Origin: Prorocentrum cordatum
Taxonomy: Eukaryota > Sar > Dinophyceae > Prorocentrales > Prorocentraceae
Direction: 5' to 3'
DNA length: 64,000 bases
NCBI GenBank assembly: GCA_963575745.1
Contig: CAUYUJ010019907.1
Location: forward strand, 27,501-91,500
Part shown: one piece after another, positions 1-9,308 of the stretch
How the letters are laid out: each line of letters begins with the position of its first letter
Position numbering within the stretch: the stretch's first letter is position 1
Notes under the pieces: model-generated
Told to the model about the DNA's origin: nothing
What the model saw: only the letters and a program-made list of their open reading frames with translations
Database searches by the model: none
Position numbers and translations under genes: made by a program

Positions 1-268
1 GAGGCTCGCTGAGGGGCCAGTTAGAGCTCTCTGGGGGGGGGGCGCTCAAGTTTCTTGGGCGGCCTCCTGCGTCCTCTGATGAATTTTCTTAGACTGGACC
101 AGGGAGCACCACCGCAGCTAAATTGGCATCGGTGCACCCTCTAGATGGCCCGCCGACAGAATGCGCGGAGCTTGCCCGCCCACGCCAGAGCCTACTGCAT
201 GATCACCGTGGCCATATTCGGTCTGTGCTGTCGCCCCCTCAGGCGTAGTCGCTTCTCGGTCCTGCAGA

Positions 269-575
269 ACTGGCTCAGATCTGCAGCTCTGTTCCGGAGA
301 CCTGCATCACAGAGCTTCAGCTCAGAAGCCAGGCGAAGGCTGGCAAATCCGTGGCTGCTGAAACGGAGCTCCGGGAAATCGTTTTTCCTTCCGGGGAGCA
401 GCCCGTTGATTATTTCGTGCAGTGAGCTTGGTTCCGGGAAATTGTTGCTTTGTTTCTTTTGGGAAGCACGTTTTAGCAGCCACGGAGTTGCCAGCCCTCG
501 CCCAGCTTCCGAGCAGAGCTGGCTTAGATCTGCAGCTCTGGTTGCGTGGCCCCGCATCACAGAGGTTCAGCACCT
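269..575. repeat. Short element with direct outer arms and inverted inner arms
   Basis: A block of about 50 bp starting at 270 (core CAGATCTGCAGCTCT) recurs in direct orientation from 519. Between these copies, 327-367 is an imperfect inverted match of 470-511, so the middle can fold into a long stem with a loop of about 100 bases. The shared core is itself nearly palindromic, so the outer arms can also pair. The architecture resembles a MITE or other foldback element, but no target-site duplication was identified. Open frames crossing it on both strands are by-products of its symmetry. Confidence 0.55.
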
Positions 576-684
576 CGCCTGTTCGCGCGCAGCCTGTCGT
601 TCAGACTGGGGCGCTCTGCCCCTGCATGTCCCTGAGGCACTCGTCGAGTTGAGTGTTCCCCCTCGCCATGGCCGATTCAGACTT

Positions 685-890
685 AGGAGGAGGGGTAGGA
701 GGAGGGGGAGGAGGAGGGGGAGGAGGAGGAGGAGGAGAAGGGAGGAGGAGGAGGAGAAGGGAGGAGGAGGAGGAGGAGGAGGAGGAGAAGAGGAGGAGGA
801 GGAGGAGAAGGGAGGAGGAGGAGAGGAGGAGGAGAAGGGAGGAGGAGGAGAAGGGAGGAGGAGGAGGAGGAGGAGGAGGAGAAGGAGAGC
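685..890. repeat. GGA/GGAGAA trinucleotide microsatellite
   Basis: Nearly uninterrupted GGA with GAA interruptions. Every frame on both strands stays open through it (poly-Glu/Gly/Arg on plus, poly-Ser/Leu/Pro on minus), so the long open frames around it are not evidence for a gene. The 891-1172 stretch that follows holds no recognised gene. Confidence 0.9.
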
Positions 891-1459
891 TGGAGGCCCT
901 GCGCGCAGTCTGGGTGGCTTGCGCGAGGCGCCCGGCCCTCCGCGCCGAGGGCACCCCCCACAGATCCACCTCCTGAACTCGGTAACGTTTAACCGGCCCC
1001 CATCCCCATCCTCATCCCCTTCGATGCCCCCACCAAATTACCACCCCAGTTGGGGACACACCCCTCGAAATCCGAAAGGAACCACCTATGTCCCAATCTA
1101 GGGGGCTGAATCGGCCAGTGTGGCCCAGGCCACGCGGCCGGGGGGTGGGATCGGTGAAACGAGGCTCATGAACCCGTCCAATCCCCCAGTGTCGTAGCCA
1201 TCTCCGCTCCAGCGCGCTCGGCTCAAGCTGCTTTCGGGGGGCCTCGCCGCGCCTGGTCGCCGCACATCCAGAGACTCGGGGATGGACAGACCCCCCTTTA
1301 GTAAAACGTGGTTTAGTGAAAACGACCTGAGGCCCAAACCTGGCGGGCGCAAGCCTGGAAAATAACGGCCACGGCGCCCTCTCGAGAACCGAAAACGGAC
1401 AATTCACTAATCGACGTGTCACTGTTGGGGGTTCTGTCCTCCCCCGAGAGACGCAGACC

Positions 1460-3349
1460 ATGATTGCACACACGGTGCTCCTGCTGGTCTTCCTGCAGTC
1501 GGGGGCGGAGCTCCTGCCCGGCCCCGACGCCTGCCTCATCCAGACACTCTCGTCGGCCGAGGGCGCCGAGCGGCAGAGGCCGCAGACCACGGCGCCCCCG
1601 ACGCTGGCGCCAACGGCGTCCCCGACGGTGGCGCCCGGGCTGCCCTGCCCCTGCCTGAAGGACGCCTGCTTCGAGGCCTACGACCGGGATGCCGACCAGT
1701 GCCTCAGGGAGGACGAGTGTGCTGTCCAGGCGCCGCTGACGAACTGCAGCAGCCCGACCTGGGACCTGGACGGGGACGGCTGCGTCAACCTCTCCGTCGA
1801 GTGGCCGCTCATCTTCGACATGACGAATGGCAGCGTCTGCCCCGTGGAGGCGAGGGCGGACGCGCCGGAGTGCGGGGAGGGGTACTACCTCGACGGGAAC
1901 CCAGTGGCCTGCATCCAGTGCACCACGGGCGCGACGCGTCGGCGACGCTCGTTCGAGTGCTCCGATTGCGAGTCGGGAGCTTTCGACGCCGGTGACTACG
2001 ACGACTGCCGCGACGGCAGCTACCTACCGTCTGATGTCGGCGCGGGAGACTTCAATATCCCAGTTACTCCGACTGACCCACCGCTGTCGCCCGGCGACTG
2101 CATCGACATCGTCTCAATGTCCCAGTCTGGCGCATGCAACCAGTCCGTCGAGACGGTGTGCATTGAGAGCGTGGGTCCTGGCAGTGAGGTCACTCTCACG
2201 ACGCCCCTGCAGAACAACTACACCAAATACGCTGGCGTCATCATCTCGTGCACGACGGTGGACGGAACGGAGCTCAGCCGCAAGCACGATTCTAATGGAA
2301 ATTGCGGGTGCAAGTCGGCGACCTGCGACAAGACAACGATGTGCTCCATCGGCCCCGACAACTGCACATCCACGTGCATCCCGACTGGCCCGTACCCGAT
2401 CCACCCGACCCCGGCTCCGACCGTGGGTGCCAAGGGCGACCCGCATTTGGTCAATTTGCAGGGCGAGCATTTCGACATCAACCACGGTGGGGACTTCGTG
2501 CTGCTGCGGCTCCCGCAGGACTCCGCGCAGGACGCCGAACTCCAGCTGTTGGCCACCGTACAGCCAGAGTTCAAGAAGCCGTGCACCACGTACATCACGC
2601 GGGTCGAGCTCTCCGGCTCCTGGCTGGGCAACGTGTCCGTCCAAGTTCGCTCCTACCTCCAGGCCCACCCGGGCCACGAGGGCGCGCATCTGGGGGCCCG
2701 CATCCTGAGCCCTGGGGGCGGAGCGGCACCCTGGCAGAGCATGGAGGCCTTCCTGGCCGACGGCCCCGACCTGGTGCTGTCTGCGCCGAACAGCAACTTT
2801 CACGTGACGCTGTCCAAGAGCCAGTGGTTCCCCAAGAAGAAGATAGCGGCAGGCGCGCCCACCGTGGCTGGGATGTTTACGCTGAGTGTCCAGGCCCGTA
2901 ATGCCCCGTCGCCCGCCAAGATCTTGATCCGCCAGGACTTGCCGGAGCAGGAGCACCTGAACTTGGCGGTCCAGCGCGTGTCCGCGCTCGGCAGGATTGA
3001 CGTGGGCGGCCTTCTCGGCTTCGACGCGCATCCAGCGAGCCTGGAGTACGTCTCGGGCAAGTGCGAGCACCACCGGGCGACGGAGAAGTACAGCGTCGAG
3101 AGCCAGGAGGACAACGGGTACTACTTCACGCCCGTGTGGAAGCAGCGGTGGCAGGAAATGAAGCAAAAGCGGAAGCTCGACGCAAATGCCGAGGACGCGC
3201 GCGACAACGAAGCAGCTGCCACCCTCATTGACAGCAAGGGGTTGAGCTCCAATATGGTGTGCAAGTGTCCGACCGCGGGGGGGCCTTGGGCCGAGGGCAT
3301 CGTCATCGAGGAGCCGGCCGCACTGTTCGCCGAGGCGTCCTGGGACTGA
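1460..3349 (+). CDS. Secreted cysteine-rich protein with a GDPH/VWD-like domain
   Basis: A 629-residue intronless frame with no internal stop. Residues 1-20 form a hydrophobic signal peptide (HTVLLLVFL core). Residues 40-60 are Thr/Pro-rich and may be an O-glycosylated linker. Residues 63-190 are Cys-rich, with an EF-hand-like DLDGDGCVN stretch at 102-110 that is one residue off the canonical loop. A second Cys-rich block spans 210-306. At 324-353 the motif AKGDPHLVNLQGEHFDINHG marks a GDPH-type, von Willebrand D-like domain, a core that recurs in secreted dinoflagellate proteins. The rest, to 629, is the remainder of that domain and a charged tail. The ATG at 1460 is chosen because the signal peptide starts there. 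An extracellular or cell-covering role is likely; partners are unknown. The lack of introns and the flanking 18-bp repeats suggest a retrogene, although the frame is intact and could be functional. Confidence 0.75.
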   Translation: MIAHTVLLLVFLQSGAELLPGPDACLIQTLSSAEGAERQRPQTTAPPTLAPTASPTVAPGLPCPCLKDACFEAYDRDADQCLREDECAVQAPLTNCSSPTWDLDGDGCVNLSVEWPLIFDMTNGSVCPVEARADAPECGEGYYLDGNPVACIQCTTGATRRRRSFECSDCESGAFDAGDYDDCRDGSYLPSDVGAGDFNIPVTPTDPPLSPGDCIDIVSMSQSGACNQSVETVCIESVGPGSEVTLTTPLQNNYTKYAGVIISCTTVDGTELSRKHDSNGNCGCKSATCDKTTMCSIGPDNCTSTCIPTGPYPIHPTPAPTVGAKGDPHLVNLQGEHFDINHGGDFVLLRLPQDSAQDAELQLLATVQPEFKKPCTTYITRVELSGSWLGNVSVQVRSYLQAHPGHEGAHLGARILSPGGGAAPWQSMEAFLADGPDLVLSAPNSNFHVTLSKSQWFPKKKIAAGAPTVAGMFTLSVQARNAPSPAKILIRQDLPEQEHLNLAVQRVSALGRIDVGGLLGFDAHPASLEYVSGKCEHHRATEKYSVESQEDNGYYFTPVWKQRWQEMKQKRKLDANAEDARDNEAAATLIDSKGLSSNMVCKCPTAGGPWAEGIVIEEPAALFAEASWD

Positions 3350-3839
3350 GGCCGCGGGCGATCCTGGCCAGCCTCTCTCCGCGTTCGCTGAATTGCCGCC
3401 ACTGTGGAGCGTATAGCGCAAATCGCCGCAGTGGGTTAGTCGAGAAGCTTTGCCGAGGCCGTCGCTTGCCGCGCGTTTGGCGCGCGGGTGGGGCGTAGCT
3501 GGCGTCCCGGCTGTGCTCACGTATTTGTGCTAGATCAGCGCGCGGTTGGCGCGTTGGCTGGTGGTTGTCGCAATGATTGTTTCGCCGTTTTGAACTGGTT
3601 TGCAAAAACTGTTTCGCCGCCAACTAAAGTATGTATGTATATTTGTAGATAGATGTATACGTACGTATATAATGGGAGTTACGCTCGCTGTTCGGGGTCG
3701 TAGTGTGAACACGGTGTGCTGCTGGTTGTTAAGGCAGTTGTGTATTGGGAAGGCAGTTGTGAAGGCATTGGTAGTTGTTTATTGGGATTTGTCGCCGCAG
3801 CCCGCGCAGGGTCGCAGTTGTTTGGCGACAGACGTGCAC
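3350..3839 (+). other. 3' flank of the GDPH gene, no further gene seen
   Basis: Lies between the stop codon and the right-hand 18-bp repeat, so on the retrocopy hypothesis it is the 3' UTR of the source mRNA. It contains short alternating purine-pyrimidine stretches near 3630-3670 and no recognisable coding content or poly(A) run. Confidence 0.35.
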
Positions 3840-4149
3840 CCCGTCCAATCCCCCAGTTGCTACATGGTGTATTCCCCAGCCTCAGAAGGCGTCCTGGCTG
3901 GTTGCCGTGATGCTGGACGTATTGACGGTCGATGCGGATTTGGCTTAGTTTCTTCGGTAGCTAATTTGGTTCAAGCCGGCTGGTCAAGTTATCTTCGGGC
4001 TCGGGATAGAGTTCGAGCAAAGCGCGCACGATGCGACGTGGAGGAATTCAGACTCCTTCGACCTCGACAGCTTGCGCGAGGGAGTACGCAGTGTCGAGGT
4101 GCAGTGGGGTTCGCAGCATGTCTAGTTTCGCATCGCACGTTCATCACGA

Positions 4150-4975
4150 TCGGCAGAAGATCGGCCTCGCAATTGCCCAGGAAATCGCCCTCGCTCGCGT
4201 CGGGGAGGGTCTTGCCTCAGAGGGCACGAGCAACAAGCAGCTTTTACGCTGGCGCTGCGGCGGGGGACAGCAATGGTTCACCATGCTGAAGAAAGTCAAG
4301 GACTGAAATTCTTGGTGCCCTCGCTGTGTCGGTGTGGGCACAAGTGCTTACGGCATCCGTGTATGCAAGGATGTTGCTGCATCTCGCAGTGGAAACTGCT
4401 TGGCACACGCTTACATCCACAGCAAATCGCATGTATCATGGCAGTGCGCAAGAGGCCACAGATGACGCGCATCACCAATGTCCTGAACAAGGTGTCGTGG
4501 TGCCCACTGTGCACTGGAAGGAAGCTTTCCTCTGTGACAGCCCCGCCCAGGATGTCAGATGGCCACTTCAGAATTCAGAGTTTGGGCAACGATTCGCAGT
4601 GGCTTCGCTTGCATGCTGCTGAGGAGTTAGCAAGATGTAGCAAGTCCGTGTGTCTATCAAGTCGGCATGTCTGGTACAAGCTCAAGTTGGAATGGTAGAG
4701 TGCACGTTGGTACCGATGGCGTGCGACTGTGACTACGATGATAAGACACGCGAGATGGTGCCATAAATGCTCTTGCGAGGATAGCTTGCAAGAGGCGCGC
4801 GGAATCACTTGGCAGCGCGGTGGCAAATGTCGGTCAAACGAACTGGTCGCCATAAGCATGACCCCCTTTGCTCTGGATGTGTGGATGCTCTCACGAGTGG
4901 TCGTCCACCTCGCTGCGGGCAAGGCTCGGTGGTTGGTGCCCGTGCTGCTCTGGAAGGGCTGGTGAGAGACTATGT
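4150..4975 (+). pseudogene. Decayed tandem zinc-ribbon (DUF4379-like) repeat gene
   Basis: Read across frames, the plus strand keeps several units of a Trp/Cys/His repeat. Unit one includes LLRWRCGGGQQWF (about 4240-4280) followed, past a stop, by NSWCPRC. Unit two reads SRSGNCL, then HVSWQCARGH (to about 4453), then, after a frame change, VSWCPLCTGRK (about 4493-4525). Unit three has AEELARCSKSVCLS and KLKLEW, then RWCHKCS after another stop. Unit four begins RGGKCRS. The pattern W-x-C-x(2-3)-GH-x-W followed by W-C-P-x-C resembles the probable zinc-ribbon family expanded in dinoflagellates. Stops and at least two frame changes make it a pseudogene, unless the breaks are unrecognised introns. 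Weak traces may run on to about 5290. Confidence 0.5.
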
Positions 4976-5795
4976 ATGTGTTCGGTTTGCGGTTCTCACA
5001 GTGCCGCCCCGTATTCCTGAGGTCGTGTTCGGGGCGCCGGGGCCAGGAGCTCGACGGCTGCAGCCCGGGACTGAGCTGGGGGCTTCGAGTGCAGCGGTAA
5101 GCAGCATTGCAGCCCTCAACTACATTGTTTTTCCCAGAATCAAGGCTAAAAGTACGGTGGCTGCGACGCAAGCTGCGCGAGGCGGCTCACGGGCCAAAAT
5201 GCTTACGATTCGGGTGCACGCTGTGGGTTCCCTTCAACTGAGAAGGTCGCCATGTGCAAGGCATTTGGAGTGCGTCTCATCCTTGTGTCATTTTTTATGA
5301 GGGACTAGTGGATCTGTATCCAGCTTCAGCTGCTCAGGTGGTTCAGAATTCGCGAGGTGATGCTGGCCCAGTGGGAAGCGCAAGTGTTCGCACATGATGC
5401 GTCGACGCGCGGCGAACCGTTCGAGCAGAGCCAACAAGTTTCCCATTTGGGCTGACACTTGCAAGTGGTGGTCGTCGATCGCAAAACCTTCCTCGAGCCG
5501 CTTGCCCCTGAACTTTTCGACCCCTTCCACAGTGCCAGTTGTGCATCCCGATTCGATGCTTGATGACCCCAAGGCTTGCACGCAGCCTCCAGACACCGAA
5601 AACTATGAAGCCGAAGACAGCAGCGCGGAAAATGGAGGATGCTCCGCTGCAGTGTCTCTTGGCGGAGCACCGAGGGGCCACACGCAGAGGCCGCTCGCAG
5701 CAGTGAGGAGAGACGATCCGGATATATTGGACATGGCTGTAACAGCGGTGACGATTGCGAATACGACGGTGGTGATGGCAATGGTGATCCAGCTG
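4976..5795. other. No supported gene
   Basis: Moderate-complexity sequence. A possible further remnant of the zinc-ribbon repeat lies near 5165-5290 (RGG followed by a CARH-type stretch), but it is too weak to annotate. Nothing else recognisable was seen. Confidence 0.3.
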
Positions 5796-5928
5796 CCTCC
5801 TCCTCCTCATCCTCCACCTCCACCTCCCTTTCCTCCTCCTCCTCCTCCTCCTCCTCCTTTTCCTCCTCCTCCCTTTCCTCCTCCTCCTCCTCCTCCTCCT
5901 GCTTCTCCTCCTCCTCTTCCTCCTCCAG
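5796..5928. repeat. CCT trinucleotide microsatellite
   Basis: Dense CCT repeats with scattered variants. All frames are open on both strands, giving poly-Pro, poly-Ser or poly-Glu readings that should not be taken as protein. Confidence 0.9.
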
Positions 5929-6414
5929 GCAGAGGGCGGCCCGGTGGCGGGGCCTCGAGGCAGAAGGCCCCGGGATCGGATGGCGGCAGACCACGGTCGG
6001 GGTGGCGAGGTCGAGGCAAGGCGGAGGCCAGGTGGTGCAGCAAGCCCCACAGCCGCGCCCGCGCAGCAGCGCAGCAGCGCAGCAGGAAGGTGGTTGGATT
6101 TTTGAGGGCTGCTCCTGTTCGGAGTTCTGCTTGTGAACGGGCGCGGGTTTTTTGAACATCTCATCCTTGTCCGCAACGACGTCCTCATAGTCCGTCTTCT
6201 TTCTCCCTCAATGCCCTCTGTCTCCCCGTCCCTCGCCTTTCTTTTGAAGGCATCTTGGGGGATTCGCTCAAGGGAGGAAAAACCACCCGGACCCGAGAAC
6301 TGGCGTTTACTAAACGACCTTGGGCGTTTACTAAACAGTCCTGTCAAGTTCGATTCCTTCTTCGGGTGCGTTTACTAGACGGCTTCGCGTGTCGGGGTGA
6401 TTATTATGAGGGTG

Positions 6415-6965
6415 GATTTCCTGCTCTCTATTCGTGGGGACCTTCTTGGGAGCTTGTTGGAGACCCGTCGGGAGGTATCGTGGTCGTCTTGGGTGCGGTG
6501 GTTTCACAGAGTTCTCTCGAAGAGCAGGTTCGTTTCTGAACGATTTCGGGAGTCGTCTGGCCGGGTCTTGGAGCTGTGTTGGAGCCCTTCTCGGCTGCCT
6601 TAGGGGGGGTTCTCGGGTAGTCGTCGGGCGGACTGAGGACCGAGGGGGCAGTTTGCGGGCCGGCTCGAAGGCTCCTAGGGCTCTCAAAGAGAGCTTGCCC
6701 GACGCGATATGGAGCCAAAAAGCGTCGTAAGCACAAGCCAGGGATTATCCGAGGTTGTTTCAATGTGTTTTGCCTCTGGGGGCCTCGGTGGAGGCCTCTC
6801 TGAGCGTCCCCATGGGGGCTTCTTGGGGACTCTAGGGGTGCCGCGGAGAGATCTTGGAGCCTTTGAGAGCTCGAAGCGGCGCCTTTGGATGGTTTTGGGG
6901 CGTTTTGCATTCGGGGGCAGTCTTCGGCTGTCTGGGAGCCGTCTGGATCAGGGGGGCGAGTGAGC
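6415..6965. repeat. Copy of a dispersed CTTGG/GGCCTC-rich repeat
   Basis: Irregular recurrences of words such as CTTGGGAGC, TTGGAGCC and GGGGCCTC, also seen at 14990-15640, 22915-23300 and 41385-41560. No stable period was found. Open frames across it read as low-complexity Leu/Glu/Pro/Arg and differ between copies, so it is treated as non-coding. Confidence 0.5.
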
Positions 6966-7296
6966 CGATCCAGCGACACCCCCATTTTCATGCCTTACTT
7001 CTCTGCCCCCACAGAGTGGGAAGGGCACGGGGCGGCAGAAGCGGTGAGAGCAGGACAAGCACATCGGGGTGGCATCTGCGGGCATGTGTGTGTGTGACCA
7101 TGGGGGCGGCCGCCAGGGGCAAGTTATGGTTGGAAGCCCGCAGGCGTAGACAACCAATAATGAGTCCAGAAGGCGCAGGGATCGAACTTACAGCTGCTTC
7201 GCAGCGAGTCACTTGACGAATTCTCAGACCTAAGCAAAGCTCGGTGCCTTGCGGGTTCCTGGCCAAGTCATTGTATGCCAATTCTGGACGCTGCGC

Positions 7297-7566
7297 GTAC
7301 CCTCACCAGCTCTGCCTTCCCGCGTGCTGTGTCCCAGCCTCGTTCACACCGCCCTCTAGACTTTTCCTTGCGGGCCGCGAATCAAAAAAGTATCCTCACC
7401 AGCTGCGCCCCTGTCGAGATTGACCCGCTCTCTGGAGACGTCCTTGGAGCCGCAGATCAAAAAGTATCCTCACCAGCCTTCTAATTTAGATCGTGGCTTG
7501 CTGCTTCGTTCTGACGGCGCCAGGCACACCTGCGCGCTCGCGAACAAAAAAGTATCCCCACCAGCC
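7297..7566 (+). repeat. Degenerate repeat of about 80 bp, AAAAAGTATCCTCACCAGC
   Basis: The word AAAAAGTATCC(T/C)CACCAGC occurs near 7384, 7461 and 7546, spaced about 78 and 84 bp, with a partial copy near 7297. Related sequence with the same upstream GCGCTCGCGA appears at about 14483-14510, on the other side of the Penelope-like element. Confidence 0.55.
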
Positions 7567-8015
7567 GATCCGGACTCCCGTCCGTCGAGCACCTGCATGC
7601 CAGCTGGCCTTTTCATTGGTGTCGACGCGCGGCTGACTGCCTTCAGTCTGCTTACGAGGTGCCTGCCCCACGGCGCGAACTGCTGTTCGGTCGTCGCCAC
7701 TCACTCGTTCCGCCGCCACCCACATCAGCGTTCGACGCAGCTGAAGGCTTGATCCCCGCGCAGGGATGCATAGCCCTTGCCGCGCTCAGCCCCCCGCGTG
7801 CTGCCCCCCGCACAGGCGCAGGCGCTTGCGGCCCGCTATCTCACACGGGGTTGCTCCTCGCCGCGGCCACGGACACCACACTGCCAGCCAATTACCCGCC
7901 AGTTTGGCGTGCACCTCCGGCGGTTGCTAGCTGCCGATGGCACCCCCTCCGTGAGCACCGCGCGGCCCGCCCCGGCTAGTCTCACATCCCGTTGTGTTCT
8001 TGTTGTTTCTCTTAT

Positions 8016-8016
<1 letters not shown>

Positions 8017-8091
<75 letters not shown>

Positions 8092-8120
8092 CTCTATATC
8101 TTTCTCTCTCTCTCTCTTTT

Positions 8121-8218
<98 letters not shown>

Positions 8219-8244
8219 GATATATTTCTCTATGTTTCTCTTGT

Positions 8245-8310
<66 letters not shown>
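8017..8310. repeat. CT microsatellite upstream of the Penelope-like element
   Basis: Almost pure CT dinucleotides interrupted by TTT and a short TATATAGATATAT block near 8213. It directly abuts the left 175-bp repeat of the retroelement, and a CT tract also borders the right copy, so it is a candidate target sequence. Confidence 0.9.
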
Positions 8311-8312
<2 letters not shown>

Positions 8313-8485
8313 ACCCACACATGTTCATCCATTACCCCTCCCTCATCCCTCTTTGTGCTCCCATGTTCTGCATTGCTGCCATTTCGTGCTTGAGCGATTT
8401 CAGGGACCGTGGTTGCCCACGCGACGCTCACAGCAAGGACGGTGGTCGCCGCCATAGCTTGGAACGAACATCATCGCAGACAGTG
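8311..8485 (+). repeat. Left 175-bp pseudo-LTR-like repeat
   Basis: Matches 14033-14207 with about five single-base differences. It follows directly after a CT microsatellite and runs from CCACCCACACATG to GACAGTG. Confidence 0.8.
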
Positions 8486-8669
8486 GCTCCCTCATCTTCT
8501 GGATAAGCACGGCCACATACGGCGACGGGTATGCAGAGTTCGAGTGCCGTCCAATCGACGGGGCGCTTCCATATATATACAAATATATATATATATATAC
8601 ACACATACATCGTGCACATAGTCGGCAGCAGTGTGACACATCCCACCTTCCTCTCCAGTGCAGGTTGGT

Positions 8670-9050
8670 ATGTCCGCGTTCCAGAGCGTCTTCGAGCAGG
8701 GCGATACCGCAGAACGTCTTAGACAGTTTTTGGGACCACACGTCCAATGGCTAGGCCAGTTTCGCCAAGTGTCGATCTACTACTGCGATGTCTTCCAGGG
8801 CCTCTCAGACCTCACGCAACTGACGCACCAGCGTGCGGAGCAGGAGGAGAGGATCAGGGATGGCCAGACATGGGCGTGGAGAACCCTGAGGGAACCACAC
8901 GAGGAGATCATGGATGCGGTGATGATGGACACGGAAGAGGACATCAGCGAGGAGGAGGCCATGATAATGCTGAGGAGGGACTACGGCCAGGTCGACACGG
9001 ATCAGGAATGGTCGATGTCCTCCAACAATCGCTGGTCAGTGGCCTCGTAG
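8670..9050 (+). CDS. Small acidic protein of unknown function upstream of PLE polyprotein
   Basis: A 126-residue frame from ATG at 8670. Composition is normal for a protein, unlike the surrounding microsatellites: Trp and Phe residues near 28-50, then an acidic C-terminal part with TEEDISEEEAM near 87-97. It sits inside the PLE, between the left terminal repeat and the RT frame and in a different frame from it. It may be a first ORF of the element or an exon of the main ORF, because a pyrimidine-rich stretch ending in CAG just precedes it. No domain recognised. Confidence 0.4.
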   Translation: MSAFQSVFEQGDTAERLRQFLGPHVQWLGQFRQVSIYYCDVFQGLSDLTQLTHQRAEQEERIRDGQTWAWRTLREPHEEIMDAVMMDTEEDISEEEAMIMLRRDYGQVDTDQEWSMSSNNRWSVAS

Positions 9051-9308
9051 CCTCGGAGGCTAAGGAGCGCCTCGTGGTCCGCTGGCCGCTCCCCGTCCAC
9101 CACATCAAGGATCACAATATCGTGTTTGCAGTAATTCAAGATACACTTTTCCGGTCACCCCAAGTTCCTCAATAATCTGCGTCCAGCCAACTACGTCAAT
9201 GGATCTGGGCACAGAGGTTTCACAGACATGCGATCCCTAGGCGAGTGAGCCTGTTATCCTTCTTACTCGAGTACGTTGCGGGCCCGACACGGCCATCCTA
9301 CCGCCCCC

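Larger units (their letters stand above)
1173..3857 (+). mobile_element. Probable retroposed gene copy bounded by an 18-bp target-site-like duplication
   Basis: The 18-mer CCCGTCCAATCCCCCAGT occurs exactly at 1173-1190 and 3840-3857. Immediately after the left copy, 1191-1203 matches most of the 5' part of the dinoflagellate spliced leader (core CGTAGCCAT), and 1218-1227 ends in its 3' part (GGCTCAAG), with about 14 extra bases between them. Between the two 18-mers lies one intronless reading frame. This is the layout expected if a trans-spliced mRNA was reverse transcribed and inserted. No poly(A) stretch is seen before the right repeat, and the leader relic is interrupted, so the retrocopy reading is inference. 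Confidence 0.5.

Noticed and set aside
145-1101. 318-residue plus-strand frame
   Set aside because: Its first half crosses the foldback element and its second half the GGA tract; no domain and no consistent coding composition.
4575-5171. 198-residue minus-strand frame
   Set aside because: It is antisense to the zinc-ribbon remnants and lacks any recognisable motif.
7155-7230. tRNA or tRNA-derived SINE on the minus strand
   Set aside because: A B-box-like AGTTCGATCC is present, but the T-arm does not pair, the anticodon arm has a three-base loop and the A box is poor.
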